Assembly: GCF_900312995.1 (NCBI RefSeq)
Contig: NZ_ONZI01000001.1
Location: 1,116,001 to 1,180,000, forward strand
Length of the DNA: 64,000 bases
Reading direction: 5' to 3'
DNA from: Kushneria phyllosphaerae
Lineage (GTDB): Bacteria; Pseudomonadota; Gammaproteobacteria; Pseudomonadales; Halomonadaceae
In this document: positions 8,974-16,520 of the stretch, piece by piece
Layout: each line of letters opens with the position of its first letter
Position numbering within the stretch: the stretch's first letter is position 1
Program-made: the position numbers and the translations under genes
Notes under the pieces: model-generated
Database searches by the model: none
What the model was told of the DNA's origin: nothing
What the model saw: the letters and a program-made list of their open reading frames with translations, nothing else

Positions 8974-8989
8974 TGTCATCGCGGTGACA
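8974..8989. promoter_or_regulatory. Inverted repeat upstream of copC (candidate operator)
   Basis: TGTCA-N6-TGACA with a near-symmetrical CGCG core lies about 64 bp upstream of the copC start. A copper-responsive operator is inferred from position only. Confidence 0.3.
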
Positions 8990-9052
8990 ATGGCGCGTCG
9001 GGGCCGCGCGATGGCCCCGTCTTACCGAGACGACCCACCCGTGGAGAACAAC

Positions 9053-9418
9053 ATGAATGCCCTGAAACGCTGGATGGCGCCGCTTTTTTTAATCGCTCTG
9101 AGCGTCAGCACGCAGGCCCTGGCGCATGCGCATTTAAAGGAGGCCACGCCTGGTGAAAAGGCGAGCGTCTCTGCGCCGCACGAGATCAGCCTGACCTTCA
9201 GTGAAGGCCTTGAACTGCCGTTCAGCGGTGTGGATGTCGTGGGCACTGACGGTAACGCCGTCACTCTCGACGAGGCCCGACTGCAGGATGGCGGCAAGAC
9301 CCTGGTGACGCCGATTAATGAGTCGCTGGAAAGCGGCAGCTATGACGTGCGCTGGCATGTGCTCTCGGTCGACGGCCACAAGACGCAGGGGCAGTATCGC
9401 TTTGACGTCACGCCGTGA
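9053..9418 (+). CDS. copC: CopC-domain periplasmic copper-binding protein
   Basis: This small periplasmic protein (121 aa) has a Sec signal cleaved about after QALA, leaving the mature N-terminus HAHLKEATPGE. That places the N-terminal His typical of the Cu(II) site of CopC/YobA proteins at position 1. The C-terminal half keeps the family pattern YDVRWHVLSVDGHKTQGQYRF, with a further His. It binds copper and is thought to hand it to the membrane partner CopD. The start at 9053 gives a proper signal peptide. The stop overlaps the GTG start of the next gene (GTGA), so translation is coupled. Confidence 0.88.
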   Translation: MNALKRWMAPLFLIALSVSTQALAHAHLKEATPGEKASVSAPHEISLTFSEGLELPFSGVDVVGTDGNAVTLDEARLQDGGKTLVTPINESLESGSYDVRWHVLSVDGHKTQGQYRFDVTP

Positions 9419-10305
9419 TCGAGCCGGCCATGGCGCTGCTGCTCGCGCGCCTTGTCTTTAATCTGAGCGCGCTGTTGCTCTGGGGCGGCAGCGTCTGTCT
9501 GTTGCTGGTCGCGGACCGATCGCTGCGCGTCGCGCTGTGGCAGCGCCTGCGCCCCTGGGGGCTGATCGCGGCCGGACTCTCCGGGCTTGCCACGCTCATC
9601 ACCCTGCCAATACTGACCGCCTCGATCGGCAGCAGCTGGGAAGCGGGCTTCTCCCTGAAAATGCTGACGCTGGTGGTCACGAAGACCCTGGTAGGCCACG
9701 CCTGGTGCTGGCAGCTGGGGAGCCTGCTCGTGCTGACCCTGGTGCTTGTCGTGAGGGCGCTACGCCATCCTTCGGGGGTCGGTATTGCCTCGGCACTGAT
9801 GCTCGCCACGCTGACCGTTTCAGGCCATACGGCGATGCATGAGGGCATGACAGGCACACTGCATCGGCTCAATGACTGGGGGCACCTGCTGGCCGGGGGG
9901 TTCTGGCTGGGCGCGCTGGTGCCGGTGCTACTGCTGCTGGGGTATTTGAGACAGCCTTCGATGCGCGCCGGCGCCACCCGGGCGCTGATCCGGTTTTCCA
10001 GTGTCGGTCATCTGGCGGTGGCCCTCGGGGTGCTGACCGGTGTCATTAACACCTGGCTGGTGGTCGGGGGGTGGCCACTGGCGCCGGACATGCTCTATCA
10101 GCGGGCGCTATGGCTCAAGGTGGCGCTGGTGGGGCTTTTGATGGTCATGGCGCTCTTTAATCGCTACCGGCTGGTCCCCCGGCTTTCCCGGGAAGCGGGG
10201 GCACTTGACAGGCTGCGGCGGGTCTCCATCGCGGAAATCATGATTCTGATTGGTGTGGTCGCGTTGGTGGGCTGGTTCGGCACACTTTCCCCCGGACATG
10301 GCTGA
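9415..10305 (+). CDS. copD: CopD-family copper-uptake/resistance membrane protein
   Basis: This is an integral membrane protein (296 aa) of the CopD family, with about eight hydrophobic segments. Conserved His-rich positions fit copper passage (GHAWCWQLGS, SGHTAMHEGM, LNDWGHLLAGGFWLGAL). It is expected to move copper across the inner membrane with CopC as periplasmic donor. The GTG start overlaps the copC stop by 4 bp. It is convergent with the CobW gene, with about 50 bp between stops. Confidence 0.88.
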   Translation: MIEPAMALLLARLVFNLSALLLWGGSVCLLLVADRSLRVALWQRLRPWGLIAAGLSGLATLITLPILTASIGSSWEAGFSLKMLTLVVTKTLVGHAWCWQLGSLLVLTLVLVVRALRHPSGVGIASALMLATLTVSGHTAMHEGMTGTLHRLNDWGHLLAGGFWLGALVPVLLLLGYLRQPSMRAGATRALIRFSSVGHLAVALGVLTGVINTWLVVGGWPLAPDMLYQRALWLKVALVGLLMVMALFNRYRLVPRLSREAGALDRLRRVSIAEIMILIGVVALVGWFGTLSPGHG

Positions 10306-10354
10306 CCTCATCGCTGCACACGCCGGGCGACGTGCGCAAACCAGTCCCACGAAT

Positions 10355-11572
10355 TCAGTCCCAGGCGGGAAAGGGGTCACGAAGCCCGGCTGTGGCCTCT
10401 TTCAGGGGCACCTCGTGCGGTAATTCGATCAGGCAGCTTTCCAGTGCCGAGCGAATGGCATGTTCATCCATGTGCTGACCGATAAAGACCAGCTCGTTGC
10501 GGCGGTCGCCGTACTGCTCGTTCCAGTATTGCTTCATGACGTCGCGCCACTGCGGGTCATTCGGCCAGCGCTCTTCGGGCATGCCGGCCCACCAATAGCC
10601 GTAGCGCTTGGTGCGAATAAAGGCACCGGCCTGACTCATCATGCCGACATGCTCGGGGCGGGTCGCAAGCCAGAAAAGTCCCTTGGCGCGCACCACGCCT
10701 TTCCAGCATTCGCCATCCTTGATGAAAGCATCCAGGCGCTGCGGATCAAAGGGGCGGCGCGCGCGAAACACGAAGCTTTTGATGCCGTACTCTTCGGTTT
10801 CCGGCACATGGGCATTGAAATCGTTGAGCTCGCGATACCAGAGCGGGTGCTGATGCGAACGCTCGGGATCAAAAAGGCCGGTATCGAGCAGCCGGTCGAT
10901 GGCCACGTCGGCGTAGTCGGTTTCAATCACGTTGGCGCCTCCGTTGAGGCTTTTGATGATGTCGCGCACCGCGACCTGGGTGGCAGGCTCGGCGTCGCTG
11001 ATCTTGTTGATAATGATGCGATCGGCAAACTCGATCTGGTCCACCATCAGATCCACCAGGGTGCGCGTATCCGTCTCGCCATTGATCTCGCCGCGATCCT
11101 GCAAAAATTCGGTCGAGGCGTAATCCTTGAGTAGGCTGGCGGCGTCGACTACCGTGATCATGGCGTCGATGCGGGCCACATCGGACAGTGAAAATCCGGT
11201 CTCGTCGCGAAACTCAAACGTGGCCGCCACCGGCAGTGGCTCCGAGATGCCGGTGGATTCGATCACCAGTGCGTCATAACGGCCTTCCTGCGCCAGGCGT
11301 CTGACAGCCTCGATCAGGTCACCGCGCAGGGTGCAGCAGATGCAGCCATTGGTCATCTCCACCATGGTCTCTTCGGTACGCGACAGGTGCGCTTCGCCGC
11401 CGCGCACCAGATCGGCGTCGATATTGACTTCCGACATGTCGTTGACAATCACGGCCACCCGCCGGCCGTCGCGATTGGCCAGAATCCGGTTGAGCAGGGT
11501 GGTTTTGCCGGCCCCCAGAAAGCCCGAAAGGATGGTGACCGGAAGCCGGTTGCTGGAAGTAGGTATCGTCAT
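10355..11572 (-). CDS. COG0523/G3E GTPase, ZigA/YciC-type zinc metallochaperone
   Basis: This 405-aa CobW-family GTPase has Walker A GFLGAGKT at 17-24, the metal-binding CxCC motif in NGCICC at 75-80, ESTGISEP and NKI switch and guanine motifs, and a C-terminal CobW_C domain ([25 protein letters not shown]). The C-terminal pattern is that of the ZigA/YciC branch, which supplies zinc to client enzymes during starvation. The ATG at 11572 has GAGA upstream and a Zur-like box about 14-28 bp before it. It is followed on the same strand by no other gene. A role with iron or cobalt cannot be excluded by sequence alone. Confidence 0.85.
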   Translation of the reverse strand: MTIPTSSNRLPVTILSGFLGAGKTTLLNRILANRDGRRVAVIVNDMSEVNIDADLVRGGEAHLSRTEETMVEMTNGCICCTLRGDLIEAVRRLAQEGRYDALVIESTGISEPLPVAATFEFRDETGFSLSDVARIDAMITVVDAASLLKDYASTEFLQDRGEINGETDTRTLVDLMVDQIEFADRIIINKISDAEPATQVAVRDIIKSLNGGANVIETDYADVAIDRLLDTGLFDPERSHQHPLWYRELNDFNAHVPETEEYGIKSFVFRARRPFDPQRLDAFIKDGECWKGVVRAKGLFWLATRPEHVGMMSQAGAFIRTKRYGYWWAGMPEERWPNDPQWRDVMKQYWNEQYGDRRNELVFIGQHMDEHAIRSALESCLIELPHEVPLKEATAGLRDPFPAWD

Positions 11573-11585
11573 TATTTTCTCGCAA

Positions 11586-11600
11586 TGATATATCGTAACG
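11586..11600 (-). promoter_or_regulatory. Zur-like box upstream of the ZigA/YciC-type GTPase
   Basis: Read on the minus strand, CGTTACGATATATCA matches most positions of the gammaproteobacterial Zur core TGTTATAnTATAACA. It lies just before the start codon. Imperfect, so moderate support. Confidence 0.45.
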
Positions 11601-11645
11601 TTAATAAAGGGCGTTGCGCCGCTCGAACCGGGGCGTCACAGGGGT

Positions 11646-11695
11646 GTGAACGTTATAGGGTCGTGAATGTTATAGAGCTGTGAACGTTCCGGATC
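11646..11695. repeat. Three tandem 17-bp imperfect repeats
   Basis: GTGAACGTTATAG, GTGAATGTTATAG and GTGAACGTTCCGG begin at 11646, 11663 and 11680, an exact 17-bp period. They lie between the two G3E GTPase genes; the last unit reaches the stop codon of the upstream one. Confidence 0.7.
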
Positions 11696-12815
11696 AGCCG
11701 TCGAGAAAGTCGCCCAGGGTCATTTCAAGCGTCTGCCTGGGGATGTCGCGGGTAATAAACACCAGCCGCGAAAAGCGCTCGTCGCCCGGCCACGCCTCAA
11801 GCTCAACCGGCGGGTGAAAAAGATGCTGTACGCCATGAATGACCAGCGGCCGGTCGCGGCCCTCGATGTCCAGCATACCCTTGATGCGCAGCATATCGTG
11901 GCCCATAAGGCTGGTGATCAGCGACAGCCACGCCTCAAGCCGTGCGGCCTTGATCGGGCGTTCAAACACGAAGCAGTAAGCGCGGATATGGTCGTCGTGG
12001 CGGTTGGCATCAGGCAGCGGCGCTGCCGGCGACATGCCGGTCTGCACCTCGGCGCTGTCAACGCGGGCAAACAGCGCGCCGGCGGAGAGCGTGGGCGAAT
12101 GCGCGGTGGCGGCGTTCGAGGCGGCTTCGCCCAGCCAGCGCTGAATATCGGCGCTGCGCACGTCCATATCTTCCGGCCCCAGGCCCAACAGGTCGTTGGC
12201 CTCGATGTGACCATGATCTAGCAGTCTTTGCGGTGCGCTTGGGTTGATTGCCGCCAGTCGCTGGCGCAGGGCATCCAGCTGCTCTTTTGAGGCCACATCC
12301 TGCTTGGTAATCAACAAGAGATCCGCCATCGCTGCCTGACGCAGCGCCTCGTCATGACGATCCAGGGTCGTGCTACCGCTGGCGGCATCCATGACGGTGA
12401 CGATGCCGTCGAGCGCGTAGTGTCGCGCGACCTTCGCCTCACTCATCAGGGTATGCACGATGGGGGCGGGATCGGCAAGACCAGTGGTCTCGATGATCAG
12501 GCGATCAAACTGACGCTGCCCTTCGCGCGCAAAGCGCCACACCGCATCTTTCAGGGTCTGTGCCAGATCGGTGCGAATCGAACAGCAGATGCAGCCGTTG
12601 CTGAGCTCGATCTGTTCGCCGTCGGTGCTGGCGGTGAACAGCTGATGATCCAGCCCGATCTCCCCGAACTCGTTGATGATGACCAGCGCGCGCGACATGC
12701 TCGGCTGCTGCACCAGCTGATTAAGCAGCGTGGTCTTGCCGCTGCCCAGAAAGCCGGTCAACAGGGTGACCGGGATACGCCGTGCCTGCGGTGGAGAAGT
12801 GTCAAAATAAGACAT
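11694..12815 (-). CDS. COG0523/G3E GTPase, YjiA-type metallochaperone
   Basis: This 373-aa CobW-family protein is shorter at the C-terminus than its neighbour and resembles YjiA. It has Walker A GFLGSGKT near 21-28, metal-binding NGCICCSIR, ETTGLADP, the guanine-specificity NKQD replaced by TKQD, and a CobW_C domain with a HGVQHLFHPP histidine cluster. The start is placed at 12815 (MSYFDTS) because the promoter and Zur-like palindrome at 12858-12886 would make the longer ATG at 12851 leaderless. It is transcribed in the same direction as, and about 120 bp upstream of, the ZigA/YciC-type gene. Both are probably zinc-starvation genes (inference). Confidence 0.85.
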   Translation of the reverse strand: MSYFDTSPPQARRIPVTLLTGFLGSGKTTLLNQLVQQPSMSRALVIINEFGEIGLDHQLFTASTDGEQIELSNGCICCSIRTDLAQTLKDAVWRFAREGQRQFDRLIIETTGLADPAPIVHTLMSEAKVARHYALDGIVTVMDAASGSTTLDRHDEALRQAAMADLLLITKQDVASKEQLDALRQRLAAINPSAPQRLLDHGHIEANDLLGLGPEDMDVRSADIQRWLGEAASNAATAHSPTLSAGALFARVDSAEVQTGMSPAAPLPDANRHDDHIRAYCFVFERPIKAARLEAWLSLITSLMGHDMLRIKGMLDIEGRDRPLVIHGVQHLFHPPVELEAWPGDERFSRLVFITRDIPRQTLEMTLGDFLDG

Positions 12816-12857
12816 GTCATTGCCTGAAAAGCGGTGGGCGGTTCTTGCCATGCGTCT

Positions 12858-12886
12858 ATAATGTTACTTTATAACAATACGGTCAA
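12858..12886 (-). promoter_or_regulatory. Sigma-70 promoter overlapped by a Zur-like box
   Basis: On the minus strand a -35 TTGACC (12881-12886), a 17-bp spacer and a -10 CATTAT (12858-12863) precede the YjiA-type gene. Inside lies TGTTATAAAGTAACA (12862-12876), differing from the Zur core TGTTATAnTATAACA at two positions. A repressor bound here would cover the -10 and spacer. Confidence 0.6.
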
Positions 12887-12906
12887 CTGCCTGCTGCCCG
12901 CCCGCG

Positions 12907-13350
12907 TCAGATGCTGGCTGACGTCTGCGGTGCCTGCGCGGCCGGAACGGGAAAGACCACGTCGTAGACCCAGTTGAAGACAAAGGCATAGACCACATAA
13001 AACAGCGCCAGCGAGGTGACCAGTGGTGCCGCCTCGGCAAGGGTTTGCCCCAGATACAGGGCGATCAGCGGCAGCAACACGCAGATCAGCCCCAGCTCAA
13101 AGCAGATGGCATGAAACACGCGCATGACGACGGTCTTGTGCACATGGCCGCGCAGGCGCTTGAGGGCATGATCCACCCCCAGGTTGTAGAGGTAGTTCCA
13201 GATCGTGGCGACCACGGCACTGATGACGCCGACCATGCCCATGTGGGTCGTGTCCAGCGAGAAGAGCAGGTGGCCCAAAGGGATGACGATCAAAAGGCCG
13301 ATGATTTCGAACATCAGGGTGTGGCGAATACGGTCAAGGGTGGTACGCAT
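12907..13350 (-). CDS. PACE-family multidrug efflux transporter
   Basis: This small inner-membrane protein (147 aa) has four predicted helices in two repeated pairs, matching the PACE (AceI-type) family that exports biocides such as chlorhexidine. Family marks are RIRHTLMFEIIGL at the N-terminus, with the buried Glu in the first helix, TIWNYLYN in the second, RVFHAICFELGL in the third and FNWVYDVVFP at the end. The start at 13350 (MRTTLDR) gives the family length; a longer frame adds 13 non-family residues. It is divergent from a LysR gene, the usual arrangement for PACE genes. Confidence 0.88.
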   Translation of the reverse strand: MRTTLDRIRHTLMFEIIGLLIVIPLGHLLFSLDTTHMGMVGVISAVVATIWNYLYNLGVDHALKRLRGHVHKTVVMRVFHAICFELGLICVLLPLIALYLGQTLAEAAPLVTSLALFYVVYAFVFNWVYDVVFPVPAAQAPQTSASI

Positions 13351-13418
13351 GGTGTTGAGCTTCCGGTCAGTGTTACCACGCACTATCATTCATGAAAGTG
13401 CCAAACCCAAGTTGGAAT

Positions 13419-13437
13419 CCATCTGTCTGGCAGATGG
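13419..13437. promoter_or_regulatory. Inverted repeat in the PACE/LysR divergent region
   Basis: CCATCTG-N5-CAGATGG is a perfect 7-bp dyad in the 120-bp region between the divergent genes, about 34 bp before the LysR start. Size and place fit a LysR-type recognition site. Confidence 0.45.
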
Positions 13438-13470
13438 ACTCCCGATCGATGCCCGGATGCCGAGCCCGTC

Positions 13471-14373
13471 ATGACCCCGACCCTTGAACAGCTCAATGCC
13501 CTTGTCGCGACCGCCGACACAGGGTCCTTTTCCGCGGCCGCGCGGCGTCTTGGCAAGGCGCAGTCGCTGGTCAGTACCCATGTGGCCAATCTGGAGCTGG
13601 ATCTGGGGCTGACGCTGTTTGATCGCCGCGCCCGCCTTCCGGTGCTGACCGCCAGTGGCGTGCGCATGGTGGCCGAGGCCCGAGGCGTCCTGGCCCAGCG
13701 CGAGCGCTTTCTGGGCGTGGCGCGGCGTCTTGAAGCCCACATCGAGCCACGTCTGAGCCTGGCCATCGACGAGTTCTACCCGGAGCATCTGATTGGTGCA
13801 CTGATGCAGGATTTCGCCCATCAATACCCCAGCGTCGAGATCGAAATGCATTTCCCGCTGCTGGAGGATGTCGGGCGCATGCTGGAGTCGGGGCAGGCGG
13901 ATCTGGGCGTCATCTGCCGTCCACAGCCCCTGTTCCCGGCGCTCGAGACCCGCCCGCTGGGGCGTGTGCCGCTGCGATTGGTGTGCGCTCAGAATCACCC
14001 GCTGGCCGAGGCGACCAGCGTGACGCCCGAGGCGTTGAGACAGCACCGTCAACTGATCGTGGCGACGCGCGGTCAGCCCGGATCGCGGCTAGCCGAGCGC
14101 GTGGGCGCGGACGTCTGGTGGGTCGAGAGCCACTTCGTGATGCTGGAGCTGGTCAAGCACGGGGTAGGCTGGACGCTGATGTCGGATCACGTGATTGCAG
14201 CCTCGCCGGCGCGTCCGTCACTGGTGACATTGACCGCCCCGGCGCTTGAGCGCTGGATCGCCCTGGAGCTGGGGTGGCATGCCAGCCGGGGGCTTGGGGT
14301 CGCTGGCAGCTGGCTGCGCGATCGTTTTCTGGCTCAGCCCCTGACGCCGCCGGTGCCGCTCAAGCGTGACTGA
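13471..14373 (+). CDS. LysR-family transcriptional regulator
   Basis: This 300-aa LTTR has an N-terminal winged helix-turn-helix (LNALVATADTGSFSAAARRLGKAQSLVS at about 8-35, VANLELDLGLTLFDRR following). The ligand-binding domain is of the periplasmic-protein type (LSLAIDEFYPEHLIG near 93). The position divergent from the PACE transporter indicates that it probably regulates that gene. It is convergent with the PilZ/HD-GYP gene, with only five bases between the stop codons and no room for a separate terminator. Confidence 0.87.
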   Translation: MTPTLEQLNALVATADTGSFSAAARRLGKAQSLVSTHVANLELDLGLTLFDRRARLPVLTASGVRMVAEARGVLAQRERFLGVARRLEAHIEPRLSLAIDEFYPEHLIGALMQDFAHQYPSVEIEMHFPLLEDVGRMLESGQADLGVICRPQPLFPALETRPLGRVPLRLVCAQNHPLAEATSVTPEALRQHRQLIVATRGQPGSRLAERVGADVWWVESHFVMLELVKHGVGWTLMSDHVIAASPARPSLVTLTAPALERWIALELGWHASRGLGVAGSWLRDRFLAQPLTPPVPLKRD

Positions 14374-14378
14374 ACGCG

Positions 14379-16148
14379 TCAGTAGGGTGTCAGGCGAAAT
14401 CTTTCCGGAGGCATCAATCCCTCCAGGGTGCCGAGCTGGGCAAAATCCACCCGGCTCAAAATGTCATTCATGGTCCGTTCTTCGCGGTGCAGGTTGCGCA
14501 CCACGCGCACGCGTTGCGGCTGGCCGCTGTCATCAAGCTCCATCACCCAGGCCAGAAAGCCGCCTGAAAACTTCACCAGACTGCCGATCGGATAAAAGCC
14601 GTGGCGCTGGATATAGCGTGTTATCCAGTGCTTATCGAACTGCTCGGGACGGTGATAGAGATGGCGATAGGCCTCGATGGCGGTTTTGCTTCGCCGGTCG
14701 CCACGCTTGCGCGTCATGGCATCCACGGTATCCACAACGGCCGCCATGCGCGCGATCGGAGACAGCGCCTCGCCCTTGAGCGCCTGCGGATAGCCGCTGC
14801 CATCCAGACGTTCGTTGATGGACTGGATCACGTCATGCTGCATGACCGGCGTCAGCCATTCGGCGCCCGCAAGTGCCTCCAGCAGTACGGGCACGTGGCG
14901 ACGCAGGTGGTCGCGCTGACGGGTATCGAGCTGGCCCTCGATCGAGGGCAGCGCATCGTCCACCAGCATCATCTTGCCCATGTCATGTACCAGAGCGGCC
15001 ACGACCGCATTGCGGGCATATGAGGCATGCTCGGGTTCGGCCTCGAGCAGGTCGCCCAGTCGTACGGCCACATTCAGCGAGTGCTGCACCCAGGCCGGTT
15101 CCCTGTGCAGGCAGTGCAGGGCGTAGAAAAGATTCTGGCGCTGTTTTTTCAACAGGGACAACAGGGTGTCCGCGCTGTCGAGCAGGCAGTGTGCCGGCAG
15201 CGGGCGCTGATTCTGCAGCGCCAGCAAAAAGATGTGCAGCTGCCGGGTCACTTCCAGCAGGGCAGCCACCATGGGGCCTTCCTGAGGCGTTTTCCGATGG
15301 CGCCTTGCACTGCGTTTGTAGCCCGGATCGTTTGAGGCATACAGCGGCGATGCAAAGCTCATGCGACCGCCCTCGCCGGTGCGGTAGGCCGCTTCCCGCT
15401 CGGTTTCATTGACCAGGTATGTCAGGCGCTGCTCCTGGGCGCGGTCTGTATGGACAAAGCTTACGCCGATGGCAGCGAAGTGTGACCGTCCGGCCGGATT
15501 GACGTGAAGAATCTGCGCCATCGCGGTGAACTGTTCGCCATCAGGGAAGGACAGCGCCAGCCCGGCGATAAATTCCTCTTCCTTGAGCGGCGCGCTGTCT
15601 GCCAGCGGCACTTCCAGCAGTGCCCCGCCAATGGAAATATTGCGCAGTCGGCCGGTGATGGGCGGCTGGTTTTCATACAGCGTAATACCGGCCTTGACCT
15701 GCATGCCCTTCAAAAGAAACACACGCCGGCTATTGCGCTTGGAGGTGGTATGAAGCGCTTTTGGCAGTGAACACTGAACCTCGATCCGATCGCTTTTGCG
15801 CGCCACCTCAAGTGCCACCATGGCCTCGAAATGCAGTGTCTCGCTATCGCCTTCGGCCTTGAGCGTCAGCGATTGATCGAGTACTTCTCTGGCTTCAAGG
15901 CTCTGGGCATCCAGCAGGGAGAGCGACAACACCCGACGCTCGTGATCCAGCCCGCGCAGCGTGACCGGCCAGAACACCGATGACTCGCCCACGCTGATGG
16001 ACAGCGCATGGGTGTGATAGCTCAGAGTGTCGACGACCCCGGCAATATGATCGATATCGCGAATGGCGATCTGTGGCAGCTCTTCTGTCTCGATTGTTTC
16101 CATCAATGGCGCCTGCTCAGCGGATGTGGGCACGCGAGGGCGTGTCAC
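14379..16148 (-). CDS. PilZ-HD-GYP cyclic-di-GMP protein with a degenerate metal site
   Basis: This 589-aa signalling protein appears to bind and possibly hydrolyse c-di-GMP. Residues 30-130 resemble the YcgR N-terminal domain. A PilZ domain follows with RNSRR at 138-142 and NxSxxG at 170-175. The C-terminal half is HD-GYP: HS at 356, HD at 388-389, GK at 391-392, RH at 418, DGSGYP at 449-454. The normal HHE before DGSGYP reads INE (444-446), so two metal-ligand histidines are missing. The HD pair and GYP remain, so the domain may be weakly active or act as a sensor. A PilZ-HD-GYP fusion is itself uncommon. Confidence 0.82.
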   Translation of the reverse strand: MTRPRVPTSAEQAPLMETIETEELPQIAIRDIDHIAGVVDTLSYHTHALSISVGESSVFWPVTLRGLDHERRVLSLSLLDAQSLEAREVLDQSLTLKAEGDSETLHFEAMVALEVARKSDRIEVQCSLPKALHTTSKRNSRRVFLLKGMQVKAGITLYENQPPITGRLRNISIGGALLEVPLADSAPLKEEEFIAGLALSFPDGEQFTAMAQILHVNPAGRSHFAAIGVSFVHTDRAQEQRLTYLVNETEREAAYRTGEGGRMSFASPLYASNDPGYKRSARRHRKTPQEGPMVAALLEVTRQLHIFLLALQNQRPLPAHCLLDSADTLLSLLKKQRQNLFYALHCLHREPAWVQHSLNVAVRLGDLLEAEPEHASYARNAVVAALVHDMGKMMLVDDALPSIEGQLDTRQRDHLRRHVPVLLEALAGAEWLTPVMQHDVIQSINERLDGSGYPQALKGEALSPIARMAAVVDTVDAMTRKRGDRRSKTAIEAYRHLYHRPEQFDKHWITRYIQRHGFYPIGSLVKFSGGFLAWVMELDDSGQPQRVRVVRNLHREERTMNDILSRVDFAQLGTLEGLMPPERFRLTPY

Positions 16149-16520
16149 AATTCAGGCAGTGCTATCGGCAAAACCTCCATTAAGTTAAGGATTTTAATAA
16201 GCATTATTTAATGTGGCGCTTCCTGGCGGATCGACGTTTTTATTGGCGTCACAGCCCTTTCCCTGAAAGATCAGTACTTTCCATATTGATGGGGCTTTGA
16301 TCGCGGCGGCAGGCATAGCCGGTGCCAAACAGGGTGTTAGGGAGAAATCATCGTCAAGCGCTTATGCCTCGTCATAAATTAACCTATGTTTGTATGCTGA
16401 CGGCCCTGTCAGGCCGCGTGCGACATTGCTGATATCGCCCTGATTCGATGGTTGTGCCGTCAGGCATTGTCGGGGCGAAGGGCCAGCGGAAGTCGAATCA
16501 ACAAGGAAAGGACGGACAGC
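16149..16520. other. 372-bp divergent intergenic region before katG
   Basis: This region separates the PilZ/HD-GYP gene from katG. It contains an AT-rich patch at about 16176-16215, a likely promoter area for the leftward gene, and a second AT-rich stretch at about 16370-16395 that may serve katG. The katG SD AAGGAAAGGA is at the end. I could not identify an OxyR or Fur site with confidence, and no gene is seen. Confidence 0.5.
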
